Shown: positions 8,804 to 17,190, counted from the stretch's first letter. The stretch is 32,839 nt of DNA from Actinomycetota bacterium (GCA_947507735.1 CANNRA010000003.1:1-32839), one strand, 5' to 3'. Made by a program: numbers and translations. Notes: generated from the letters alone by a model not told the origin.

Positions 8804-10168
8804 CTAGAACGTCTTGGTCATCGCCTTTGGCTTAGTCATAGAAGATGGCTTGACGACGATCGTGCGGGTGAGTCGGGTGAGGTTCCCGAGCTTGTCACGG
8901 GCGACGATCGTGACCGTGTGTTTGCCGGGCTTCCACCCGGAGGCAGGCTTGAACGAGAGCGTCGTTGCTGGCCCGTAGGAACGAAGTGGCTTCCCATCGA
9001 CGGTGACTTGGACGGTGGCGATCTTGCTGCCGGTGGCGACGATGGCGACGGTGACGGACTGGTCGGGTGTGATGATCGCCGGGGGCAGGTTGATCGCCGG
9101 GCCGGTCGCGTCGATCTGAACTGTCGCGCTCCCGGTCGCGTGGTTGGCGTCGCTGTCCTTGACATCGAGGGCGAGCGTGTAGGTGCCTGCGGGCACGGGG
9201 CTACCGCTGGCGTCAAGACCATCCCAGGTGAGGCTGTGGTCTCCGGCCTTCACCAGAAGGTCAGTCGCGAGCGATCGCAGCGTCGAGCCGTCCGGGCTGG
9301 TGAGGGTGGCGTTCACGGTGGCATTGCGGCTGATCGAGTAGTCGGCGGTCAGCGGGTTGCCGGGACTACCGACCGGAGTGTCGAACGTGGGGCCGGTCAG
9401 CGACACGGGGCCGATGCCGATCTTGATCTGCCACTTTGCGGGCGGGCCGTCTTTCGCCTCGACCGTCAGTGGGTAGTAGTAGTTGGTGCGGAGGGTGCCG
9501 AAATCAAGATGGCCCGCTGAGGCAATCGTCTTCGTGGTGTTTCCGAAGCTGATCGTCACGGCCCCCTGGGTGACGCTGACATCGGCGACGTAATGGCCGC
9601 TCTCCAGCGCCGTGAAGGCGAGGGTGGAAGTTCCGGGAGGGGGGTATCCGGTACCGGGATTCGAGTCGACGCCCGCGAACACCACCGGCGTGGAAGGCGC
9701 ATCGTAGAACTCGAAGGTGAACGAACTCCCTGGGGAGCACGCGTACACATGGGTGCCGACCTTATCCCCGTTTCGAACGTCGAAGTTGCTCGTGTGCCGG
9801 AGCCGAGTCCAAGTCGCGGACTGCGCGGGAAGCGTGATTCCTTCAGTGCCGAAGAGACTGACGGCAACATCAGCGGTGTCCTGGCTAATCGCGCGAACGA
9901 GCACGACCTCGTGATTACCCGACGCCGTGGCGTCATCAGTCGCGAGCATGTAGGTCGATCCGGTCGCGTACTCGATCGGATCACTCTGTCGCGAACACGC
10001 AGCGTTCAACGTCAGGAACGGCTTGACCGTTGCCGCGCTCGCAACGGGGGCGGCGATCCATACGACCGCCAGGAGGATCGCAGCCGCCACCAGAAGACCG
10101 CGGGAAGCGATCACCTGACGCCCTGAGTCCATCGAGACGACCCGCCATCGACGCGTCACTCCACTCAT
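8804..10168 (-). CDS. Secreted protein with FlgD-type Ig-like domain
   Basis: Signal peptide LLVAAAILLAVVWIAAPVASAA; NATVNATLTSPDGSTLRSL...GDHSLTWDGLDASGSPVPAGTYTLALDVKDS (FlgD Ig-like). Confidence 0.8.
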   Translation of the reverse strand: MSGVTRRWRVVSMDSGRQVIASRGLLVAAAILLAVVWIAAPVASAATVKPFLTLNAACSRQSDPIEYATGSTYMLATDDATASGNHEVVLVRAISQDTADVAVSLFGTEGITLPAQSATWTRLRHTSNFDVRNGDKVGTHVYACSPGSSFTFEFYDAPSTPVVFAGVDSNPGTGYPPPGTSTLAFTALESGHYVADVSVTQGAVTISFGNTTKTIASAGHLDFGTLRTNYYYPLTVEAKDGPPAKWQIKIGIGPVSLTGPTFDTPVGSPGNPLTADYSISRNATVNATLTSPDGSTLRSLATDLLVKAGDHSLTWDGLDASGSPVPAGTYTLALDVKDSDANHATGSATVQIDATGPAINLPPAIITPDQSVTVAIVATGSKIATVQVTVDGKPLRSYGPATTLSFKPASGWKPGKHTVTIVARDKLGNLTRLTRTIVVKPSSMTKPKAMTKTF

Positions 10169-10291
10169 CGAAACGTCACCCCCTCTTCGGTTACACCGCT
10201 CCGAGCCACCGGCAGCGACATCACACGCGGCTTATGCAATCACATGCGAATGCGGTGGCCTTAGACGGAGCTTACGACGACCCTGGGCTGC

Positions 10292-10549
10292 GTGGAGTTC
10301 TCGCCCCGCCACCGCGCTCTCGGAGATGCCATCCGCGCAGCTCGCAAGAGCCGCGGCGTCAGCCAGGAGCAGCTCGGCTTCGCGTCCGGGCTGCACCGAA
10401 ACCACGTTGGTGGCGTCGAGCGTGGCGACCTGAACCCCGCTATTGGCACGCTTTGGCGGCTCGCCGATGGCCTCGGGGTTCCCCTGTCCGAACTCCTTGC
10501 CGACGCCGAGCGCCTGGACGCCGCGCGTCATGCGGGACACTCCGGCTGA
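10292..10549 (+). CDS. XRE-family HTH transcriptional regulator
   Basis: LGDAIRAARKSRGVSQEQLGFASGLHRNHVGGVERGDLNPAIGTLWRLADGLGVPLSELL. Confidence 0.9.
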   Translation: MEFSPRHRALGDAIRAARKSRGVSQEQLGFASGLHRNHVGGVERGDLNPAIGTLWRLADGLGVPLSELLADAERLDAARHAGHSG

Positions 10550-10749
10550 TCGTCGGTCGGCAGGTCGCCGCGAAACAGCGCGCGCCCCATCGACCAAACC
10601 TCGCCACTCGTTGCCTCGTCCCCGAGAAGCTGCCCGGCGACCACGAGCGCCAGGTCGAAGCGCGCGCGGAGGGCGTCGGTGGTCGCATCCGCGGGGTACG
10701 CGAGTCCACGCCCGGGCGCGGTAGGCGGAGGTTGTTCGACGTCGCTCAC
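10528..10749 (-). CDS. Small hypothetical protein convergent with XRE regulator
   Basis: GTG at 10749; VSDVEQPPPTAPGRGLAYPADATTDALRARFDLALVVAGQLL...; 3' end overlaps XRE 3' end by 22 bp. Confidence 0.45.
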   Translation of the reverse strand: MSDVEQPPPTAPGRGLAYPADATTDALRARFDLALVVAGQLLGDEATSGEVWSMGRALFRGDLPTDDQPECPA

Positions 10750-10966
10750 GGCACACAGAGGTAGCTCTGTTGTGCCCTCGCAGCAAGTCGTTGGGGCGGA
10801 AACCGGGGTTGCCCGTATACGGATCAATCTGTTCCGCCCTGCTTCTGCTTTGCAGCCCGAATGTCCCGATGAACTGAGCGCTTTCGCACTGGATGCGACG
10901 GAGGTCGTTGAGCTACTGTCGGCGCGCCTCGGACGAGGCAGAAGCCGAATGCGAACGGAGGATCAA

Positions 10967-11167
10967 ATGGCTCGGAGAAGCGTCACGGTGAGCGACCTGT
11001 CGGGCGTCGAGATCCCAGAGGGGTCGGGTGCGACCGTCGTCATCAGGTTCGCCGACGAACGGCGGGGGGCGATCACGATGGACGTCACGGTGGAGGAGGC
11101 GCTCGAACTCGGGAAGAGCGGCCGCAAGCAGGCCCGGCGCGGCCGAAAGCCGACCGGCAAGGAGTAG
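10967..11167 (+). CDS. Small basic-tailed protein, possibly Lsr2 N-terminal-like
   Basis: GGAGG 5 nt before ATG; MARRSVTVSDLSGVEIPEGSGATVVIRFADERRGAITMDVTVEEALELGKSGRKQARRGRKPTGKE. Confidence 0.65.
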   Translation: MARRSVTVSDLSGVEIPEGSGATVVIRFADERRGAITMDVTVEEALELGKSGRKQARRGRKPTGKE

Positions 11168-11254
11168 CTGGCAAGAGCACGACCCGGAGCGCGGCGGACT
11201 GCCTCCGAGCAGGTCTCTCCCAGGGGAGGTGCGGCGGCGTGGGGCCGGTGGCGC

Positions 11255-12040
11255 TTAGCGCCGTTGTCGCGCCGCTCGCAGTTCGCTTTCGAGTGCGACG
11301 ACCGAGGATCGGAGCGCCTCGACCTGGCGCAGGATGAGTTCGTCGTGTTCTTCGAGCGTCTCGACTTCCTCCTCGATCACGCGTGCCTCGGACGCGAGGA
11401 AAGCCTGGGCTATGGCACCGGTGACGAGGGCGAACATGCTGATCCCGGCGACCATGACGACGACCGCAGTCACGCGGCCCACGACCGTGACCGGGTAGAG
11501 GTCACCGTAACCGACGGTGGCGCTTGTGACGACCGCCCACCAGATGGCGGTACCAAACGTCTTGTGTTCGGAGTGGGCGAAGACGGCTGCGCCGCTGACG
11601 ATGATGAGCGACGCGAACATCGCGGCGTGTTTGAGTCCACCCGGGGTCAGAAGCTGCCGTAATCGAGAGAAGGCTGGCAAGAGCCGAAGCAGGCGGAGCA
11701 GGCGAAGAAGCCGCGAGAGGCGAGCAAGCCGGAGCACGCCGAGTCCCGCTGGCAAGACCGGGAACGTCACGATGGTGATGGCGACCATGAACCACTGCGA
11801 GCGCAGCCAGGTGCGCCGGGCGGGGTCGAACGCGATCCGCGCGCTTAGCTCGGCCGCGAAGACAGACCAGGACACCCAGTCGAGCACGGTGGCGGCGTGC
11901 CGCAATCCACGGTCGCTGGAGTCCCCGAGGACAAGTGCCGGGATGACGATGATCGCTGCCGCGATGACCGCGATGTCGAAGGCGATCCACACCGGCACGG
12001 CGCGCCCGCGGATGACAAGATCCTGATCGGCCGTTGACAC
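11255..12040 (-). CDS. Voltage-gated K+ channel (6TM-type) with C-terminal coiled coil
   Basis: S4-like LRLARLSRLLRLLRLLRLLPAFSRLRQLL; selectivity filter TSATVGYGDLYPVT; C-term coiled-coil-like EEEVETLEEHDELILRQVEALRSSV. Confidence 0.93.
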   Translation of the reverse strand: MSTADQDLVIRGRAVPVWIAFDIAVIAAAIIVIPALVLGDSSDRGLRHAATVLDWVSWSVFAAELSARIAFDPARRTWLRSQWFMVAITIVTFPVLPAGLGVLRLARLSRLLRLLRLLRLLPAFSRLRQLLTPGGLKHAAMFASLIIVSGAAVFAHSEHKTFGTAIWWAVVTSATVGYGDLYPVTVVGRVTAVVVMVAGISMFALVTGAIAQAFLASEARVIEEEVETLEEHDELILRQVEALRSSVVALESELRAARQRR

Positions 12041-12070
12041 ACTGGGAACCTACGGCAAAGCTGCTTCGGC

Positions 12071-13111
12071 ATGGCGGACAGACGGGGAGGCATCGCACTC
12101 GTCGCAGCAGTGGCACTAGCCCTGATGCTGTCGGTCAGCGCCGCTGCTGACACGCCGCCTGCCGGTGCGACGGCGCAGTGCACGGACGGCACCTACAGCT
12201 TCTCGCAGACGCGCTCCGGAACGTGTTCGCATCACGGCGGCGTTGCCACCTGGCTGACGGCTTCGTCGGCTCCTGCCACGACGGCGGCCACAACAACCGC
12301 TCCGGCCCCGCCACCCCCGGTCACGACGGCCCCGGCCACCACCACCACGGCTGCGCCGACTACGACCGCTCCCGTACCCGCGGTCACGACTAGCGCAACA
12401 ACGACAGCGGCGGCTCCCGCCGCGACCACGACGACTCCAGCGGTGGTCGCGGTGGCTCCGGTAGGTGCGACGGCGCGCTGCCGTGACGGCTCGTTCAGCT
12501 TCTCGCAGACCCGGTCGGGAACCTGCTCTCGACACGGTGGCGTGCAGACCTGGCTCGCGGCCACTGGTGGCGCGACCGGTACAGCGGCGACCACGACCGC
12601 CCCGGCACCGTCCACGGCTGCTCCGTCGTCATCGGCCGCTGATTCGCCCGGCGTCGGGGTGACGGTGCTTCTTGCGCCCAGATCGAAGTCCACGGGCTGC
12701 AAGCGCGGCCCGAACCCCGACCGAGCCTGCTCCCCGGGCGCGTACTACACCGGCCTCACCGCGAGCGTGCTCTGCTCGTCAGGCTTCCACACCAGCACCA
12801 TCCGGAACGTGCCCGACTCCGAGAAGCACGCCGTCGAAGCCGAGTATGGGATGCCGCCAGGTGCGTACGGGAGCACCATCGAGATCGACCACATCGTCTC
12901 GCTCGAACTCGGCGGCTCCAACGACATCGCGAACCTCTTCCCTGAACCCGGCAGTGGCCCGGCGAGCTACCACGCGAAGGACAAGCTGGAGAACAAGCTA
13001 CACGCGCTCGTCTGCACTGGCGCTATGGCCCTACGTGCCGCCCAGCGCGGGATCGCCGCGAACTGGCAGGGCCTCTACCGGCAGGTCTTCGGCGTCGCCC
13101 CGACCAGCTGA
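12071..13111 (+). CDS. Secreted HNH endonuclease-like protein with two DUF3761 modules
   Basis: Signal peptide; GATAQCTDGTYSFSQTRSGTCSHHGGVATWL and GATARCRDGSFSFSQTRSGTCSRHGGVQTWL; Ala/Thr/Pro linkers; IEIDHIVSLELGGSNDIANLFPE. Confidence 0.85.
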   Translation: MADRRGGIALVAAVALALMLSVSAAADTPPAGATAQCTDGTYSFSQTRSGTCSHHGGVATWLTASSAPATTAATTTAPAPPPPVTTAPATTTTAAPTTTAPVPAVTTSATTTAAAPAATTTTPAVVAVAPVGATARCRDGSFSFSQTRSGTCSRHGGVQTWLAATGGATGTAATTTAPAPSTAAPSSSAADSPGVGVTVLLAPRSKSTGCKRGPNPDRACSPGAYYTGLTASVLCSSGFHTSTIRNVPDSEKHAVEAEYGMPPGAYGSTIEIDHIVSLELGGSNDIANLFPEPGSGPASYHAKDKLENKLHALVCTGAMALRAAQRGIAANWQGLYRQVFGVAPTS

Positions 13112-13119
13112 CCTGACCG

Positions 13120-13305
13120 ATGATCGTCTACGGCCTCGCGTCCGATCTGAGCCACGACGCCGAGCTGTTCGTCCGCCGAGAGGACGCCGAGCGGGAACTC
13201 GCTGACGCCCTCAACGACATGCCGGAATGGCGGGACGTGGTCTACATCGTCGCGATCGACCTCGGCGGGGGTGAGCCGACGGTGGCGCGGCTTCCGACTC
13301 CTTAG
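13120..13305 (+). CDS. Small hypothetical protein downstream of secreted HNH gene
   Basis: MIVYGLASDLSHDAELFVRREDAERELADALNDMPEWRDVVYIVAIDLGG...; 8 bp after preceding stop. Confidence 0.6.
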   Translation: MIVYGLASDLSHDAELFVRREDAERELADALNDMPEWRDVVYIVAIDLGGGEPTVARLPTP

Positions 13306-13709
13306 CTCGGCCGTCGTGGGGTGTTCGGCACCCGGTAGCGGCGGCATAGGTCGAGCAACGCCGGGAGTGCGTCGTGCCGGTGCGCGTCGAGGAGAACGAG
13401 CGCGAGTCTGGAGTCCGGGAGCGTGAGTCCCGAGACTGTGAGCGCGAACCGCGCGTGCCAGCGGACGGCTGCCCGCTCGAACCGGTCGGGCTGATGGACG
13501 CGGATGAGTTCGAGCAGCCGGAGCGCGTCACCGAGCGGGAGCGGTGCGAGGTCGCGAGCGAGCGCATCGGCCTGCAGGAAGTTGCCTCGGTCGAGCGCGC
13601 GTTGGAGCTGTCCGTGGAGGGATCCCTGCGAAGTCAAGACGAACAGATGTTCCCACACGGCCGCCGATGCTTGGACGGCGACTCCCCGCGCGCTCGACCT
13701 CGTCTCCAC
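13302..13709 (-). CDS. Hypothetical protein
   Basis: ORF with coherent amphipathic helices (LHGQLQRALDRGNFLQADALARDLAPLPLGDALRLLELIRVHQPDRFERAAVRWHARF...). Confidence 0.6.
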   Translation of the reverse strand: METRSSARGVAVQASAAVWEHLFVLTSQGSLHGQLQRALDRGNFLQADALARDLAPLPLGDALRLLELIRVHQPDRFERAAVRWHARFALTVSGLTLPDSRLALVLLDAHRHDALPALLDLCRRYRVPNTPRRPS

Positions 13710-13721
13710 GGCCGCGCGCTC

Positions 13722-14255
13722 TCACCGATAGCTGCTGTCGTCCCAGCCTTCCCGAACTCTCCTGGCCCGAAGGAGCCTCTCGTTCTCCACAGCCTGCTCG
13801 CGAGAGTCGTACTCGACCACATCGAGCACCACCTCGCCCCCTCGTCCCGCCCGAAGGAGGTCATAGAGCCAGGGGATCGAGTCAGGCTCCGAGAGACGGC
13901 CCTTGCACGTCGCGACCCATCGGCTTCTGAGACGGCTGTACAGGTGCGTCGCCATCCCGGACTGAGCGCACTTCCCCTCCGGCCATGACAAGTCGTACGT
14001 CCAGGCGGCAACTGCCTCCGACGTCTCGCGATCGCGGGCGCTGACGAGCCAGTCGGGTTCGCCGCCAACATCGAGCGGGCCACCCTCAAAGAAGCACTCG
14101 GAGCACCGCCGCCGCTCCCGCTTGGCGTTCGTTACCCGCCTCACCTTGAACGAAGCTTGTTCCCGCTCACACAAGATTCGACAGTGACGGCTGAGGTGCT
14201 TCAGCTCCGGGCCACCGTCGCCTTCGGCATAGCCCGAGTTGATGTAGACAGCCAC
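13722..14255 (-). CDS. Putative zinc-binding protein with possible divergent GIY-YIG-like region
   Basis: N-term HLSRHCRILC...RRCSECFF; central TYDLSWPEGKCAQSGMATHLYSRLRSRW; C-term VVEYDSREQAVENERLLRA. Confidence 0.6.
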   Translation of the reverse strand: MAVYINSGYAEGDGGPELKHLSRHCRILCEREQASFKVRRVTNAKRERRRCSECFFEGGPLDVGGEPDWLVSARDRETSEAVAAWTYDLSWPEGKCAQSGMATHLYSRLRSRWVATCKGRLSEPDSIPWLYDLLRAGRGGEVVLDVVEYDSREQAVENERLLRARRVREGWDDSSYR

Positions 14256-14435
14256 GGCTGAACGCTACGTCAGACCCACGCCCAGGTCGAATCCGGGCGG
14301 GCGAACGAGAGCCGGATCCCTTGTCTCGTCCAAGCCAACGCTGGGTGCGACTGGGGGTCTCGCCCGCGAGCACGACCTGCCGCTCAGCGGTGCCCGAATT
14401 GGCGATTCCACCTCGGCGGGAGCAATGATCGCGGC

Positions 14436-15113
14436 ATGAGCGATCCGACCGACCGAGCCGACCGCTTCACGTGGAAGGCGGGCGAAATCGTCTGGACGAA
14501 ACCGCCCGCGGGACACAACTTCCCAGCGGGTGACCCTGGCGAGCCGCCCCTGACGCCGCACGAAGGCTCGTGTGACGACGACCACCGCCAGGCCGACACC
14601 ACGCCCGCCGCACGCCCCTTCCGGCACCTAACCCCGGAGAACTGGCGACTCCCCGACCCCACGTCCGCGCAGTTCGTCAGGGACGCCGACAAGTGGGCGG
14701 CGCTGATCCTGGAGATCGACCTCGACGCTGACGTGCCCGCGCCCGTTCGGGACAACTTCGAGATCGCCCGTGGCCTCGCCGCCTACGCCCACTTCTTCTA
14801 CCCGTTCCACATGCTCGCCATCGAGCACCTCGGCCGGGTCGCCGAAGTCGCGGCACGAATCCGGTGCGAGCAGCTCGGCCGCCGCAAGCTCGCGTCCTTC
14901 AAGGGGAACATCGCCTGGCTGGCCGCAGAGGGGTACATCAGCACGGATCAACGCGGGTGGTGGGACACCGCGCTCCACTTCCGCAACACCGGGTCGCACC
15001 TCGCCGACTACCGCGCCATTCCACCAGCGGTCGTACACAACGTGGTCGAGTCGGGAGCCGCAGCTATCAACGACCTCGTCCGCGATTCGTCGGCCACTCA
15101 CCCGCGTGAGTAG
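14436..15113 (+). CDS. HEPN-like helical protein (candidate RNase/Abi-like)
   Basis: WWDTALHFRNTGSHLADYRAIPP contains RNxxxH (Rx4H) HEPN-type motif in a helical C-terminal domain. Confidence 0.55.
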   Translation: MSDPTDRADRFTWKAGEIVWTKPPAGHNFPAGDPGEPPLTPHEGSCDDDHRQADTTPAARPFRHLTPENWRLPDPTSAQFVRDADKWAALILEIDLDADVPAPVRDNFEIARGLAAYAHFFYPFHMLAIEHLGRVAEVAARIRCEQLGRRKLASFKGNIAWLAAEGYISTDQRGWWDTALHFRNTGSHLADYRAIPPAVVHNVVESGAAAINDLVRDSSATHPRE

Positions 15114-15159
15114 CGACTCCGATCAGATGACCGCGTAGCGGTCTCGCCAGCACACGCGG

Positions 15160-15984
15160 CTAGACGTCGCTGCTGACTTCGGCGTGCCTCTTCAAGAAGG
15201 TAATCCAACTTCGAGCGGGCACCCCAGCGAGCGGTTGGTCGAGCATCCGCTCGACGTACTCGTCCATCACTCCGACCCGTGCGATCCGTCCGAAGTTGCC
15301 GCCGGAGTCGGTGATCGCCCTGTCGCTGATCTTCTCCTTCTTCATCGGGTACGGCGGCAGATCACCAACACCAGAAGGACGGACGATGCTGCGGTCATCC
15401 TCAGCTCTCTGCCACTGCTTCTCGTGCTCCCACCAGTGGTTTCGCTTCTCCGCCGCCCACCGCGCTCTCTCGATGAAGGGCTGAAGCACAACTGGACGAC
15501 CAGAGAGGACGTTCGTCAGGTACCAAGGAACAACGACTAGAAGATCCCACTGGGAGCAAGCGTCAGGATCGACCTTGTAGCGGAAGCTAGGCTCTGCCTC
15601 CTTCGAGAGCAGGTACCAGCCCTTCAACTCGATCCCGAACTTGACTTCTCGATTGCCGTTCGGAAGTCCGAGCTCGAACCGCACATCAGGGAACACCTGC
15701 TCGTAGCGGCGAAACCCGTACAGCTTCACCTCGTCGGTTTCCCACACTTCGCGAATGAGATTCAGTGTCCGGACGACCTGAACTTCGATGGACGCACCCA
15801 GCGTCGAACTCAGGGTGAAGAGATCAGTCGCGCCAACACCTTCGATGTTCGTCTCTGAACGGAAGTAGTTTGGAAGAGCGATCAGGGCTTCCTGCACGCG
15901 CTGCCAGACTTCGACGAGTCCTGGGTCACCCACGGGCGGAGCATCGGGACGCTCCGGTGGTGGAGGAGGCGCGGCGGCAGCCAT
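15160..15984 (-). CDS. Putative Type II restriction endonuclease, PD-(D/E)XK-like
   Basis: QVFPDVRFELGLPNGNREVKFGIELKGWYLLSKEAEPSFRYKV (PD...ExK); adjacent to methyltransferase. Confidence 0.65.
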   Translation of the reverse strand: MAAAAPPPPPERPDAPPVGDPGLVEVWQRVQEALIALPNYFRSETNIEGVGATDLFTLSSTLGASIEVQVVRTLNLIREVWETDEVKLYGFRRYEQVFPDVRFELGLPNGNREVKFGIELKGWYLLSKEAEPSFRYKVDPDACSQWDLLVVVPWYLTNVLSGRPVVLQPFIERARWAAEKRNHWWEHEKQWQRAEDDRSIVRPSGVGDLPPYPMKKEKISDRAITDSGGNFGRIARVGVMDEYVERMLDQPLAGVPARSWITFLKRHAEVSSDV

Positions 15985-16016
15985 CCTCGGATCGTATGCC
16001 GGAGGGCAGACGGCGC

Positions 16017-17042
16017 TTAGAGTTCAGCGTGCGTGCTTCTTAGACGCTCGACTGCGACTCGGTAGAAGACTTCGTTTAGTTCCGCGCCGTACCCCTCGCG
16101 ATTGCTGAGCGCAGCTGCAACAAGCGCCGTGGCCGTTCCAGCGAACGGCTCCCAGACCACGGCCCCTTCGTCGGAAGTCCAACGGATCGTGTCACGAACG
16201 AGCGACAGCGGCTTCTGGTTCATGTGGACGCTTCGCCCATTCAGTTTGATCCGTTCAGCGCCGCGAACGGCGGGATGGTGCCAGACGTTGTGCCTGTCAG
16301 GCGGACAGTGAAACGTCGGCCGTAGGGCATCCCACTCTTCGGCGCTGACCGGTGCCTCTCCGTCCAGTGAGAAGTACGGAGTGTCGCTAGGTTCACCGTG
16401 TTCGTTCGCGTATTCGGCCAACTTCGCTAGCGCCTCACCGGGCGGCGCGTACCACAGGTGACATGCTGTGAACCACTTGCGCGTCGCAGCATTCTTGACG
16501 CCTGCAGCCTGATTCGTCAGCGACATCGGTAGCCGTGTTCGCTGCCATTCGGCGCGCAGCCAATCCTTCATCGGCACCTGCTTGCCGTCTTCGCCGCGTG
16601 GAAGCAAGACCTTCCGCACGTACTGGACACACAGCTCCGTGACCGCGGGAAGCTGACGAAGGGTCTTTGAGTTGGCGTTACCCGCAACGTGACCTGCACC
16701 CTTGTCCCAGACACACGCACGGACGTATGACCATCCCGCCGAGTCCAGAAGCGGATGAACGGTGGCCCAGCCGATCTCGGAACACCAGAACCACAGTGTT
16801 GTAGATGGCTTGGCCCGTTTCGACCATGCGAGGACGTGCGGCTCGTAGACCTTCGCGAGCGAGTTGACCGTGGGTGGGTCGCCCGGAAACGATCGAAGGC
16901 CGTAAGGGCCGTCTGAGACAACTACGTCGGGAGCAGGCCAACTGTCGTAGCAAGACAAGGCGTCAGCAAGCGACAGATGCGTTCCACCCTGGGTGAACAT
17001 CTTCCGAGCCTTAGCGCGAGCGGGAGCGGCCACGACCCTCAC
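16017..17042 (-). CDS. DNA methyltransferase (N4/N6 amino type), R-M partner
   Basis: VVVSDGPYGLRSFPGDP (motif IV variant), HMNQKPLSLVRDTIRWTSDEGAVVWEPFAGTATALVAA (motif I); GTG start, alternative ATG at 17000. Confidence 0.85.
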   Translation of the reverse strand: MRVVAAPARAKARKMFTQGGTHLSLADALSCYDSWPAPDVVVSDGPYGLRSFPGDPPTVNSLAKVYEPHVLAWSKRAKPSTTLWFWCSEIGWATVHPLLDSAGWSYVRACVWDKGAGHVAGNANSKTLRQLPAVTELCVQYVRKVLLPRGEDGKQVPMKDWLRAEWQRTRLPMSLTNQAAGVKNAATRKWFTACHLWYAPPGEALAKLAEYANEHGEPSDTPYFSLDGEAPVSAEEWDALRPTFHCPPDRHNVWHHPAVRGAERIKLNGRSVHMNQKPLSLVRDTIRWTSDEGAVVWEPFAGTATALVAAALSNREGYGAELNEVFYRVAVERLRSTHAEL

Positions 17043-17161
17043 GGTAGAGATTCTCCCGGACGCGCCGCGGCTCGCTACGTAACGACGGCGTTAGCGAGTC
17101 GCCGCTGGTACCCGAGGCCCAAGCAGAGCGCTACGGGCAGTCGCGGCCGAATCCACGGCGT

Positions 17162-17182
17162 TGCGCCAGTGAATGCGCCAGT
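17162..17182 (+). promoter_or_regulatory. Putative integrase arm-type site pair (attR side)
   Basis: TGCGCCAGT-gaa-TGCGCCAGT, same orientation and 12-bp period as the pair at 1947-1967. Confidence 0.6.
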
Positions 17183-17190
17183 CGTCGCCC

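Noticed and set aside
12232-12702. Val/Ala-rich minus-strand ORF over the HNH gene linker
   Set aside because: Antisense of Thr/Ala/Pro linker codons; low-complexity artefact.
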